A DNA stretch of 64,000 nt, from contig JAACJP010000001.1 of the NCBI GenBank assembly GCA_013368375.1, positions 124,001 to 188,000 of the forward strand. The letters run 5' to 3'. A program made the translations under genes and the position numbers. Shown one piece after another: positions 34,335 through 46,403 of the stretch (within the stretch, counting starts at the first letter, position 1; every line of letters starts with the position of its first letter). The DNA is from Tricholomella constricta (taxonomy: Eukaryota > Basidiomycota > Agaricomycetes > Agaricales > Lyophyllaceae). Under the pieces are notes generated by a model. The model was not told where the DNA came from. It saw only the letters and a list, made by a program, of their open reading frames with translations, and ran no database searches.

Positions 34335-34350
34335 ATAAGAACATCATAAC
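34335..34350 (+). repeat. Left target-site duplication of the LINE
   Basis: ATAAGAACATCATAAC, repeated exactly at 42420-42435 after the poly-A tail (the first A on the right is shared with the tail). Confidence 0.93.
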
Positions 34351-34687
34351 CTCGAGCCCCTTGACCCAATACCACCATGTGGTGGCTATTTTCCCACGGC
34401 TTAAAGTCGAGGGTCGAGGCAGGGCAACGACGCGTACGGAGCCAGGGAAAGGTCTATGACCCGCACCTGGCAGTACACGACGCCCTGGACGACCCCCAGT
34501 CGACTCCCAATACTACTCAGAGGCCACAACCTCAAATCTACCACCTCTGAGGGGGAATTCACGCCATGGACGTATCCCCCTCACAAAGAAATGAACACGC
34601 CGCGAACACGCGTAACCAGACCCTCCCCCCATGAAAGACAAAGAACAAAGGGAATGCCATGCCCCCACCCCCTCTTAAAGCTCGCGG

Positions 34688-36475
34688 ATGCCGCCTACAC
34701 CTCTCCACCCAAACCACCCAACGTACAACCCCCCCAATATGAATCCTACGACCAACTACAATCCCTTCGCCGTACTCACTCCCGAGTACGCAGAACAATC
34801 CCCCGAACCAGGCTCCCCCTTCACCTACAGCCGATCGGGTTCCCCGATCGACCTAGGCTTCCCCGCTCTTGGTGAACCCGGCCCTGCGACCATGACCACT
34901 GACCACCCCGCGTCTATGAGGGTCCGAAAGAGTAAAAACCCTCCCCTCTCCCTCGCAGCCTAACGCTCACCGAACCCCCCCCCCCTTAGAACTCCCGAAC
35001 TTCTCCAAGAACAAAGGCAAAGAAGCCGGCGGCGCAACGACCTCCACAGGCCAGAAACGCCAAAGAGAGGAACTCGAACTAGGGATCTTTGAACAAGGAC
35101 CCCCAAAGAAGGCAAACACGGAGGGCATTATGGTAACACAACCAGGTAAGCCCCCCCCTCGCTCCCCACCCTCCCCCTGCCTACCTCATCGGATACTAGT
35201 AAACCAACCCCCCCTGCCCTCGACACCTGAACATGTCGGCGCGGCCGCCAGACCCATGGCCACCAACGGTAACCCGGGTACAAACCTCCGCCAGACCTCA
35301 AGCCCAAACAACCCCGGCTACATAGCCCCCACCCAACCCCAGACCCCTCATCCCCTGGGTCCCATCGGGGCCAGCGAACCTCAAGGGCCCGCTACTCCCG
35401 CCACCCCAGCCCAAGCAATGATGGTCGACCCCCCTACCCCGACCAACAACCCTGACCAAGGACCCGCGCCCCCCCAGGCGCTATACCATGTCCCCACACT
35501 CCTACCTCCCCCAGCCGGGGGTTTCCCCAGAATCCATGGCATCACTGCCCGCGACGTCTTCTCCTACGTCAACAAAGACACCAGACAGATGTGGGACGAC
35601 CAGGACGGACCCAAAGTCCTTGTCTACATAGCCAACGACCACGTCGTGGAACAGGCCACCACCCGAGTAAACGCCCTCACTACCTTCCTTCGCACCACCT
35701 TCACCTCAGACGCAATCTTCGTCGGGCACGCCCTGCCAATCCTCAAGAGGGAGCCCGACCATAAACCCTCCACCCCTACCTCGTCATGGGCCTAACGGCA
35801 GAACAATCCATGGCCCTCCTAGACCGAGGATGCTGGTCATCCCCAGCCGTTACTTTCTTCGTCGTCCACTACCAAGTCCCGCCCTCATCCTTCGCCCTCA
35901 CCCTCCAGAACATCTACCTGGAGCCCTCTGAACCTTCGAATCGCATCGTCGAAAGGGCCATCAAACAGAAGCTGCGCTCAGTAGAAAGCCTGGGAATCTT
36001 TATTATCAACAATCGCGACGCTATCCCCCTAGACCTCAGCCAGGAAGAAATGTTAGACTGGGTCCTCAACACCGTCGAAGCGAGGAGCCACAAGATCCCC
36101 TTCAGAGGACAAGACACCACGATCTTCAACATCTACATTCGCTCCCCTACGCTCCTTGCCTACGTCCACGACACCTGGATTTCACGCCTCAAATCCCTTA
36201 CCTTCCCCACTATCCATGGCACGGGCACCATACTCCAACCACTGCACTGCAACATATGCAAAGGCCGCGACCACCGCACCAATGACTGTGCCTACCCCGA
36301 AATTACCGGATGGGCCAGGAACCACTCCCTACTCACCCCCCCGCCCGATGCGCAAAACGACCCCCCGAGATTCCAAGGCAGAGGGCGAGGAAGGGGTCGC
36401 GGACGCGGCCGAGGCGATTTCCATGAAAAAGGGAGGGGAGGATACCAGGGCTCCCGTGGCGGACGAGGGTACTGA
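34688..36475 (+). CDS. LINE ORF1, gag-like protein with CCHC knuckle (frame breaks)
   Basis: Nucleic-acid-binding protein of the LINE. The N-terminal part is Pro/Asn/Ser-rich (NPTTNYNPFAVLTPEYAEQS). The middle has the conserved FPRIHGITARDVFSYVNKD and KVLVYIANDHVVEQATTRV regions. The C-terminal part shows HPYLVMGLTAEQSMALLDR, LHCNICKGRDHRTNDCAYP (C-x2-C-x4-H-x4-C zinc knuckle) and an Arg/Gly-rich RGRGRGRGRG tail. Three segments lie in different frames: 34688-34963, roughly 34919-35795, and about 35770-36475. So there are two apparent frame changes, one between 34919 and 34960 and one near 35770-35786. They may be mutations, sequence errors or recoding. Confidence 0.75.
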
Positions 36476-36921
36476 TACACTGGGCACGCTCCCCCATCAC
36501 ACCTACATAACTGACTACTATGCCACTCCACCCGTACAAAGCGCGTCGGACTAACAACACTCCTTACATATGTACATATACTTACCAACCCCGACCGCAC
36601 CACAAATGTACCCACCTTCCTTTGAACCCCGATTAAACTTTCCTCCTAAGCGACCGAGAGCACGCGCTCGCACTAAAGACACAACGACTTGCCTACGAGA
36701 GTCGGAATACTTGAGACAAACTACCAAGTAAAACCTGATACTGCACGGCATGCGGCCCACACATACTGAGCTCCTAAACAGGGCGACAGGAAAGCCGCAC
36801 CATATGCCACACCTGGTATGCACCCAGGAAAACCGGCGAGCCTATTTAGGCTCGGACAAACCGTGGCCGAGAGGCCGAAGCATACAATACGGGAAACAGA
36901 CTGCTTTTCTAGGCAAAGTAG

Positions 36922-39900
36922 ATGGATCCCGAGTACGCAGTCCCCGAGGGCGACCCGGTAGGTTCCAGGCCCGACCACAGGTTGAAACGTCGGATCAGCC
37001 TCACTATAGACCCCCAATGTCAACTTCAACCAACCCCCCCACACGGTCCAAAATTTACGGCATAACGGTACAGGCCTCCCCGAAATCGGAAGAGGAAGTG
37101 GTCCACCCGCCGATCGCACCTCTGATGACGATCCCAGGGAGTATGGTGGCGGAAACAACAGAAACGGTAGTGCAGATACGGCCGGAGAACCCCCCGAGCC
37201 GGGCCAGCCACAACCCTCGGGCACACCTGCCCAAGGGCCAGCTGACAGGACTGGCGAGGACGGGGGCCCTCCAAGTAACCTAGTCAACCCACAAACCAGA
37301 ACCGGAACAACCCCAGGTAGCATAGATACCGAACGTAACGAGCTTCCCAGAAATAGAGGCAAGAAATCTACCAGAGGATCCCTCAAAGTGGCAAGCCTGA
37401 ACATCAAAGGCGGAGGATCGAACTCCTCCAAAGAAAAATGGCAACATATAAGGCAAATACTCAGGGAACAAGGAGCCGACGTCCTTGCGATCCAAGAGAC
37501 ACACCTGAACAACGCAAGAAGAGACCAGCTACAATCGCAATTCGAGAAACATATGCTCATCGTCTCAAGCCACGATGAAGACTCACCAAATGCCAAAGGT
37601 GTCGCCTTCGTATTAAACAAACGCACAACAAAATGGAAAGAAATCACAATAACGAGCCTAATACCAGGTAGGGCAATACAAATAGAGCTACCATGGAGGG
37701 AAGGGGCAACCACAAGACTCCTCGCAGTCTACGGCCCGAACCTACCCGGCGAAAACGCGCTATTCTGGGCAAACCTAGAAAACATGTACCGTGCTGGAGG
37801 CCTCAGGAAACCTGACATCATGATGGGAGACTTCAACGTAGTGGAAGACTCACTCGACCGCTACCCCCCTCACCAAGACCGCCGACAACCCACAGAGGCG
37901 CTAGCCCGCCTCAAACAACACCTGCACCTCCTCGACGGGTGGAGACAAGAAAACCCCACGCGGATGGAATACACCTTCAGGGCGGGAAGCTCCACCATAG
38001 AATCTCGTATAGACAGAATATACGTGTCAAATAACATCCTAAAAAAGAGCTACCAATGGGAGATCAACATCACCGGCATAAGCACTGACCATAAAATGGT
38101 CTCCATGGAATTCCTAGATAATCGCAACGTCTACCTGGGCAAAGGACGTAAGCAAATACCGCTGCATCTGCTAAAGAACAAAAAAGTCATGGTAAAATAC
38201 AAAAAGATCTGCCTGGACTTCGCGAAAACCCTCGAAGGAAGCCTAAATGAACGTACCAGGGAACACAACCCACAAACAGTCTGGGAAAGCTTCAAGACAA
38301 AAACGAAGTCTTTCTTCATCCACAACGCCAAAATCGTGAGCTCCAAACTAGATAAGCAGATAGAAGAAACAAAAATTTCGCTCGACCAAACCCGAGATGA
38401 CGCAAACACACCGCCCGAAGAAAGACAAGTGACTGCCGCGATCCTCGACGAAAAACTTAAGGCGCTAGAAAAGATGCGACACGCTAAAATCAGAGACAAT
38501 ATAGCCACCAAATGCAGACTAGAAAACGAAACAATCTCCCGCCACTGGATCCAAATGAACAAAGAAAAACACCCCCGAGACACAATAGCCGCACTCCGTG
38601 CGCCCGATACAAACCTCCTAGTAAGGAGGTCCTCTGACATGGCCGAGATAGCGAGACGCTACCACCAAAACCTACAGCAGGAGGGTGTCGAAGTAGGAAA
38701 CGACCTGTCAGCAGAAACAGAACCAGTCCTAGGAAATCTTGAGGCCGAACTATCGCAAAATGAAAAAGAACAGCTTACCACCCAGATAACCAAAGAAGAA
38801 GTCCGCAAAGCAATTAAGGACCTACCTAACGGCAAAGCCCCGGGCCTCGACGGAATACCACACGAGCTCTGGAAGTCCCTAGTAGATAGACACGATCAGG
38901 ACACCAAAGATGAAACAGAAAGTTTCGACATCGTCGAAATGCTCACCAAAGTTTTCAACGACATTGAGAACGAAGGCATGATGGAATCCACCAACTTCTC
39001 GAAGGGATGGATGTGTCCTATATACAAAAAGAAAGACAGAACTGACATCAGTAACTACAGACCAATCACGGTCCTGAACACAGACTATAAGATCTTTACC
39101 CGAACACTCACCACCAGACTAACTGGAATCGCCCCCGGCCTGATACACGAAGACCAAGCGGGCTTCATGAAAGGGCGGAGACTGGAAGACCAAACTGAGC
39201 TGGTCAAACTCATGATCGACCGCTGCGAGGCGGAAGAAGATAATGGCGCCATCGTCTGCCTAGACCAAGAAAAAGCCTATGATAAAATACACCATAACTT
39301 CCTGTGGGCCTCAATGGAGCGCTTCGGCTTCCCTGACCACTTCATAAACACGGTCAAGTCACTGTACAAACACGCAGAGACGGTCATAATCCTAAACGGA
39401 GAGATAAGCGAAGCTTACAAAGTAACTAGAGGTGTCCGACAGGGCGACCCTCTCTCGTGCCTACTGTTCAATCTGGCTATCGAATCCTTGGCCTCAATGC
39501 TTAGAAAATCCACACTCGCCGGCTTTAAAATCAAAGGCGAAGTAAGCAGACTTATAACAACCCTCTTCGCAGACGACACTACCGTGTACTTATCCAAAGA
39601 TGACTCCTTCGACGACCTAGAAAACATACTGGCTAAGTGGTGCAAAGCGTCAGGAGCAAAATTCAACCTCGACAAAACTATGATCATACCAATCGGCTCC
39701 GCCGAGTTCCGCCGCAACATGATAGAATCCCGCCAGCTGAACCCCACGGAAAACCGGATCCCAGATAACGTTCGTATAGCACCAGACGGTGAGCCCGTAC
39801 GAATCCTTGGGTGCTATGTAGGAAACGGCGTAGAAGAAGCTAGCATCTGGACCCCCACACTGGAAAAAATACACGAGACCATGTCATTCTGGGATAAGAG

Positions 39901-42184
39901 CCATCCGTCCCAGGACGGCCGCAAACTCATAATAGACATGGAAACGGGTGGAAGAACACAATTCAAAGCCAGGGTGCAAGGAATGCCAGACCAAGTGACA
40001 GATAAGCTCAACAAACTAACAAGAGACTTCCTGTGGGGCCCAAACAGCACCCCAGCGGTAGGCGCCGATACTCTCAGCCTCCCGAGAACTAAAGGGGGGA
40101 AAAAAGTCCTCGACATTAAAATTCGAAATCAAGCGATTGAACTAGTTAAACTTAGGTCGTACCTGCAGTTTGACGAAAAACGCCCCAAATGGGCGAAAGT
40201 AGCAGACGAGCACTACGCCCGAAACATCTCAACAACGCGTAAAACGCGAAACGATAGCTCCCTGGTCGCCATGTTCATCCAGGACTGGACGGCAAAAACT
40301 AGAGAAGGCAACACATCCCTCCCTATGTCACTACGAACCATGCTAAAAGCTGCCAAAAAACATAAGCTCGCCTTCGCACCGAAGGACCCGACGACTCACC
40401 TTAAAAACCAGATGCCCATCTGGTACCACATCGGGACCAAGCCTACAAAAAAGATCCTCAATAACGACGAATGGGCAAGATGCCATCGGAACACCCACAA
40501 AATAACCACCACAGGACACATGGCCCACTACGTAAACGAACAGATGCCCCCCAGACACAAAGTAAGAAAGAACTGCGCATGCCAAGTATGCAAAGCCCAC
40601 CGGTCGAAGGGGTGCAAAAACCCAACCAAATGTAAAACCGCAGCAACTAAAACCCTCGACTGTATCGAAGACAAATGGGACCCAAGAAACCCCAACGAAA
40701 ACGACTCCCAGAGGCCGGAGGACGACGTCGCCGAATACGACAACGCCGAACACGAAGACACCATAATGTTCGACCCAAGCTTCGCGGAAGGAGAAAGCCT
40801 CGCAGACGGCTTCCGAATTTTTGTAGAGCCGGACACTATAACACACGAACGCCCACTTAGAGCCCCCCTAACCAGGCCAATAGAGGCGGACGTAATCGTA
40901 TACACGGACGGCTCCTGTATCAACAACGGCTGTGAAGACGCCAAAGCAGGAAGCGGCCTCTGGTACGGACCTGATGATGCTAGGAACCTATCCCTCAGGC
41001 TGCCCGACACCCTAGAACAAACCAACAACACAGGAGAGGCTGTGGCAATATTAGTGGCGGCCCAGAGGGCCGGCCACACCGGGAACCTGATAATTAGAAG
41101 CGACTCCCAAATTACCATCGATGGACTCACGGAAAACCTCCCCAAGTGGGAGGAAAAAGGATGGATCGGAATAGCAAACAAAGAAATCCTCAAAGCAACC
41201 GTAGCCACCCTACGTCAGAGAGCGGGAAACACCATATTCCAGAAAGTTAAAGGCCACAGCAATGACCCCGGGAATGACGGAGCCGACAGGCTGGCCGGAC
41301 TCGGAGCAAGGAAGGAGCTACCAGACCTCATAGACCTATCAATCCCACCCGCCCTCCATGTATCTGGAGCAAAAATATCGAAGATGAGCCAAGCGCTGCT
41401 ATACAGCGGAATTCTCGAAACGCGCACGCCGACTGTAAGACGAAGCACCCTCATCAACCTAGACATGACCAGGCACGCGGTCCACGCCCTAACGGGCACC
41501 CTACCAAAAGACCCTGTTCTATGGAAGTCAATAAGAAATAGACACATATCGAAGAACATATCCGCATACCTGTGGAAGGTAATGCACAACGCCTACAAAT
41601 GTGGGAAATACTGGGACAACATTCCCGACTGCGAAAGACGAGGCCAATGTCAGGAATGTGAAACGGAAGAGTCAATGGAACACATTCTCACCGAATGTCA
41701 GAACACGGGCCAATCCGTCATCTGGCAGCTAGTAAATAAAATTTTCGAAGAAAAGAAAGCACCCCAGCTAACCCCCTCAATCGGCGCAGTCCTAGGCTGC
41801 GGTGCGATGAACTTCCGAGACCAAAACCAGAAGGCAGACCCCGGACTGAGCAGATTCTACACCATCATAGTGTCAGAGTCGGCCCACCTGATCTGGAAAC
41901 TGAGATGTGAGTGGAAAATTGGACGCGAAGCAGACCCCGATAAGCTACACACAAAAGACGAAATCCAAAACAAATGGCTACAAGCCATCAATAAGAGACT
42001 CAAATTTGACTGCCTAATGACCGATAAAAATCGATACGGGAGGAAGGCGCTACGCCCCTCCCTTGTCAAGAACACCTGGAAAGGCGTCCTTAGGAATGAG
42101 GAACAACTACCAATAAACTGGACGTACAGCACCGGGGTTTTAGTGGGTATGAGTACGGCCCGTCCCCCCGGACGGAACCGATAG
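36922..42184 (+). CDS. LINE ORF2: endonuclease, reverse transcriptase, RNase H
   Basis: An uninterrupted frame from 37010 to TAG at 42182-42184. Domains, counting residues from 37388: APE-type endonuclease from VASLNIKGGG and LAIQETHL through GDFNVVEDSLDR to STDHKMVS (1-240); reverse transcriptase with SNYRPITVLNTDYKI, DQAGFMKGR, GVRQGDPLSCLLFNLAIE and the catalytic FADD (about 727-730). RNase H has YTDGSC (about 1173), GEAVA, RSDSQ and NDGADRL, a complete acidic set. A C-terminal CQECETEESMEHILTEC zinc motif follows. No in-frame ATG exists between 37010 and 37551. The best candidate start is ATG 36922 in another frame, reaching this frame by a shift near the C7 run 37034-37040. Confidence 0.88.
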
Positions 42185-42310
42185 CCCTACACAGGCCATC
42201 GGACCGCCCTCGAGTCCCACACTGCCTCCCTCTAAGGGTGAGCGTGCGAAGCACATTTCCCCGGAGTGGATCTCTCTTTATTATACATACTAACGTCCTG
42301 CGGAGTGAAA

Positions 42311-42419
42311 ACCTCCGCCTAAATTTTGCCGGAGGGTGAGGCTAACGTTTGATAGCTGTCCCCCCCCACTAAAGCACCACTAAAAAAAAAAAAAAAATAA
42401 AAAAAAAAAAAAAAAAAAA
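42311..42419 (+). other. LINE 3' end: short hairpin and poly-A tail
   Basis: Arms CCTCCG (42312-42317) and CGGAGG (42330-42335) can form a small hairpin, followed by A-rich sequence. LINE reverse transcriptases often recognise a 3' RNA hairpin; that role here is inferred. Confidence 0.5.
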
Positions 42420-42435
42420 ATAAGAACATCATAAC
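42420..42435 (+). repeat. Right target-site duplication of the LINE
   Basis: Exact second copy of the 16-base flank at 34335-34350, directly after the poly-A tail. Confidence 0.93.
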
Positions 42436-42637
42436 ATGCCCAAATTGAAATGACCCCGAGACCAAATATGCACCAGTGAGTGCTCGAGCTTGCGCCTAAA
42501 TATGGAAAGGAAACATATGGGGTTGGAAAGAGTCTCAATGATCCTATGCTACACCCGTCCGTAGTCATTGTACACGAGACCTCGTGAACAGGATGATCAG
42601 AAACATCTCGACAAACATGGATTATTATTATAGACGC

Positions 42638-45091
42638 CTAAAAAAACTTTCCAAAATCGTACGCCTCATCACCCCCAGCGCCCGTTACCTTGGTGGTAAT
42701 TTTACCCTTCGCCGCGACGTTGGCGACCTTTCGCCCCTGTTTCACTGATGCAGCGGGCTGCGATTTTGGTTTAGATACTTGAGTCGCCGTTGCCAAAGGT
42801 TTTGGCATAGGCTTTTCTGGCAACGTGCCCTTGAGAGACCCCGCTTTTCTGGCCTGCTTCGATGCTTTGGGGTCAGGAGCGAATGCGACCTTTTTACTAG
42901 GAGGGGCAGCGGCAGGCTCGTTAGTGCGTTTCCGTTTGTGCTTTTTCGATGGTGGGGGTGCAACTTCCTCCTCTTCTTCTTCCTCCTCCTCGACATCGTC
43001 TCCTTCTTGGTCTTCATCCTCATTCTCATCCTCGTCTTCGTCGTCTTTATCCTCTGTCAATTCATCGACTTCGATCCCATCTGCCTCCTCGTCCTCTTCA
43101 TCACTTTCGTCCATTTCCAAATATGGTTCGTCCAAGACCACTTGGCGAGAATCGATCTCCCCAGAGACAAGCCTCACTAACCCAGCACTTTTCCGCAACT
43201 CTTTCCGAGGGGCAACAAGTTCCAAAATGGCCTCATCAGCTTCGTAAAGCTTCTTCAAGGCGATGTTTTTAGTGGGCGAGGCGGCTGCCACGGGTGTCTT
43301 AGGCGGGTTCGTGTATCGCGCAAATTTACCTGAACTCCAATCGCGGAGCAAAATACGAGACGCGCCAATCAAGTCCAGATCTCCCCGCTGATATATGTGC
43401 GTAAGTTGAAAATATGACAGGATAAAGGGTGAGCGACGAACCTTCTTGACGAGATGGTTGGACCGAGCAATGCCTGACAGGAGCGCTGTTGGATCACCTT
43501 TTGCAAACGCCGGAAGACTGTATAACAACATCAAGTCTTCCGTGCTAGCACGGCTCACAAGATGCGCGACTAAGAAAGGCAGTTGGATCAAAACTTGCGT
43601 TTAATGCAGACATATGCCACACACCGACAAAAGTTGGATCCTTCAGACGTTCAATCCTGCCCTTAGAACGCGACAATATGTCACGCGCGCGGACATTGTC
43701 CGAGTTATCTTCTTCGTCCACTTGCCACGACAATCCAGGGGTATCTATCAGACTTATTTGTTTGCCCGCCGCTTCAACCAAGACTTCCTGCGGGAGTTCC
43801 GTCGTCGTCGGTCCCCGCGATGATGTTTCAACGGTGTACACGGGCAGTGCTTTCCTCCGGACAAGCGAATTGATGAAGGAGCTTTTTCCCGCCTAGTTGC
43901 CCGTCAGTGGGCGATGTCCATAACTCTGAAAATACACCTACATTTGTGACACCAACGACAGCAACTGCCAGAGGCTTATCCCCCTTTTTCGTTTTCGCCC
44001 ACTCGCCGAGACACGCAAGGATGGAGTCAACGCCGAGGCCGTCATCAGAAGGCGCTTTTGCTTTGCCCTTCCCTTTAACCTTCACAGAAGCCTCAGGTCC
44101 AACAGGCAAGAATGCTGTGGCAGATCGAAATAAGACTGTGGGATGCTGTGACCGCAGATGAGTAGCCCAGGACGCAATCGACTCGCGCGGGCATGTGTCT
44201 GGGTACAGAATTGGGCACACACACATTTAGCACGTCTGATCAGTAAATTTCGATATAGTGAATGACATACCGATCTTATTCAGCACGACAAGAATTTTCC
44301 GACCTGGTTTTGTTGCGACCAGTTCTTCGAGGTGTGAACTCCGGAAGGAGAGAGGATCACGGGCGTCAAGGACCTCAATGACCACGTCCGCATCGTCCAA
44401 GACTGCCTGTAGGTTTGGAAGATCGCGGTTCAGTAGCACTGGGACTTCTTCGCCTTCGTCCTCTTCCTCCTGTGGAGGGGCAGCCGCGGGGCGAGAAAAT
44501 GTTTTCGCGTTTATAAGCTGTTTCGCGCCCACCCCACCAATGGCGTCGTTGCCAATTTGCAGACCTTTGAGCTCCTCAAGCTCAATGCCAGCGTTTTTTG
44601 CCCCACTCTCCCCCTCGATTTCATTTGACTCATCCTCGCCGGTAGAATTTTTCGCCTTTGCTCGCAAACTTTTCTTCTCCTCCTTCTTTCTTAGCTTCTC
44701 TTCAGCATCCTTTGCATGATAGTTAGAACAACCAGTCTACGGAGATGCATTATCATTAGATCCCACTCACAATTCTCCGTTGTTCGGAAACCTCAGCCAA
44801 GATCTGATCCTTGAAGGGGAAGTTGTTGGGAATACCAGGATCCTTGGGCGTTTCTAAGGCCACAGGTCACTTCCTTGACCTATAATTTCAACCACAGTAG
44901 CAGCTACGCACTTGATTTCCATTGAGGGTTCTTTTTTGCGGCTTTCTTAGCTTTCTTTCTGCTCTCCCGCACCTTATTTTGGATACTTTTCCGCTGATTG
45001 GTAGTTCCCCGATTGCTGGTCTCTGTTGATTCATTTATAAGATTATCAAAGGAAAGTAGCTGGAAAACACACTTTTTCTTATTCGCGGCAT
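42638..45091 (-). CDS. GRN1: Nucleolar GTPase Grn1/GNL3 (nucleostemin family)
   Basis: Circularly permuted GTPase needed for 60S subunit maturation and export. From ATG at 45089-45091 a short exon gives MPRIRKK, joined over a 50-base intron to TSNRGTTNQRKSIQNKV, the basic Grn1 N-terminal domain. Then PGIPNNFPFKDQILAEV and a coiled coil follow. The permuted G motifs appear in order: DARDPLSFRSSHLEE, VLNKID (G4), VGVTNAGKSSFINSL (G1), SSRGPTTTE (G2), LIDTPGL (G3). A C-terminal domain follows, then a long Asp/Glu-rich acidic tract (about 43090-42960), a basic KKHKRKR signal and the end AYDFGKFF at 42638. Five introns. Confidence 0.92.
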
Positions 45092-46403
45092 GTTGGGAAG
45101 ACGTGGATTTAAATGGCGTCCACCAAAGTATGCACAAAAAAAGTCACAGTTGATCGCGAAGGTAAGGCGGCTTTATTACGTAAGACTACGAATAACTCCC
45201 ATTGCCCCCAATAACCTTTCAGTGCTCCCACTACTTTTCCATGTCCTTCCACTTGTCTATAGGTCATTGACTCCTTGGATGCGGACCCATGATCCCGAAC
45301 AACGATCTTCACAGCTGTATTTAGCAGCTTATCAAGGAGCGAGAATGACAGCCGTGTATTGTATAGGCTATGGCAGCGAAAACTTCAGGGTGACAAGGTA
45401 ACCAGGTCTGTCGAACTGACGTTGTGTATGGAAACGTACGCTGACTGCGAGGGAATTTGCCCCCATCGGGGCATGTTAGTCAAGTACAATTGAACAAACG
45501 TAACATCTATGGAAGGGGCGCAGATATAGTCACCTCAGAGTCACCTCTAGGATTTGTCGCTGTTGAAAGCTTTATCCTCCAACCAACTGTCCAAGGTGGT
45601 TTAACGTGCTCTGGCTTCTTGCCCTTATTTGTGCGAAAGCTAAGCTGATCGTGTTGGGACATAGGTTAGCATCCCGCCTCACAGAATGAGAGTCAGCCGT
45701 TTTCATAACGATTAACCCCTTGAATTCTCGCACATATAGAGCTATCTGATTCGAATCCATGAAGTCGCCGATGCCGCAAAAATGGAGGATGTTCGTTCTA
45801 CCTGCGTGCCCTGTCATCCCGACATCCCATGAAATGATCCAAGGGATCGACGTCCAGAAAACAGCTCTGATGCGTTGGCAGCTGCGCTGGCCTTCCCGCA
45901 GATGCACTGCGAGATTAGATCGAAGACATGTAGTCTTATACCAAGACCGTCCACCTTCACGTGTGAGTGGCTTAGTTGAGCCTACTAAGCATGCTGGTCA
46001 TGGTTGAAAGCCAACATTAACAAGGCGCTTGATCGTTGTGAGAAGGAAAAGTGAAAATGACGGCCCCGAGCAAAACCCATCTCAGCATATTTTTTTCTTG
46101 TGCGTAATGTTTGACGTCACATGCAAAACGAGGCCAGCGGCTGCGTAGCCAGATTGTGTACCACCGGCTCCGAGGTGGGAGGTACATGTCGTTGATTGGT
46201 TTTTTTAATCCTTGCAATGAGGATGGCGACCAAGGCCAGAGCATATATGTCTGCATGCATGAGGAAATAGACTGCATACTCTGCAACGTAGAGGAAGCCA
46301 TGACATATTGCATAAGAGGCAGTAACGACGACGACGACCACCGTCCAGCTCGAACCGCGGGATCCGCAGACGTTTCCCATATCGATTTTGACAAGGCATC
46401 CCA
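45092..46403. other. Gene-poor stretch, 1.3 kb
   Basis: Lies between the start of Grn1 and the end of L18. A plus-strand ATG at 45114 opens MASTKVCTKKVTVDREG just before a GTAAGG donor. A later frame near 45275-45385 has Arg/Ser-rich sequence with an in-frame TGA. I could not assemble a convincing gene; a broken gene or a 5' exon of something unrecognised is possible. Confidence 0.35.

Larger units (their letters stand above)
34351..42419 (+). mobile_element. Full-length LINE with APE endonuclease and RNase H (Tad1/I-like)
   Basis: About 8.07 kb between 16-base target duplications. It has a 5' region of some 340 bases, ORF1 with a CCHC knuckle, and ORF2 with endonuclease, reverse transcriptase and RNase H. 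A 3' region of about 200 bases follows, then an A-rich tail (42383-42419). ORF2 carrying RNase H and a C-terminal Cys/His motif fits the Tad1/I group. Exact clade needs phylogeny. Codon use is rich in AAA/ACC and unlike the neighbouring genes. Not 5' truncated, which is uncommon for LINEs. Confidence 0.93.

Noticed and set aside
36721..37713. Long minus-strand open frame (330 codons)
   Set aside because: It lies antisense to LINE ORF2 and its 5' region, is Cys/Ser/Leu/Val-rich without motif, and is explained as a shadow of the real ORF2 endonuclease frame.
42960..43100. Low-complexity GA/CT-rich tract resembling a microsatellite
   Set aside because: It encodes the acidic Asp/Glu tract of Grn1, a normal feature of that family.
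45114..45400. Possible 5' exon (MASTKVCTKKVTVDREG then GTAAGG) 22 bases from the Grn1 start
   Set aside because: No splice acceptor gave a continuing frame; the best following segment has an in-frame TGA. Kept only as a note on the gene-poor stretch.
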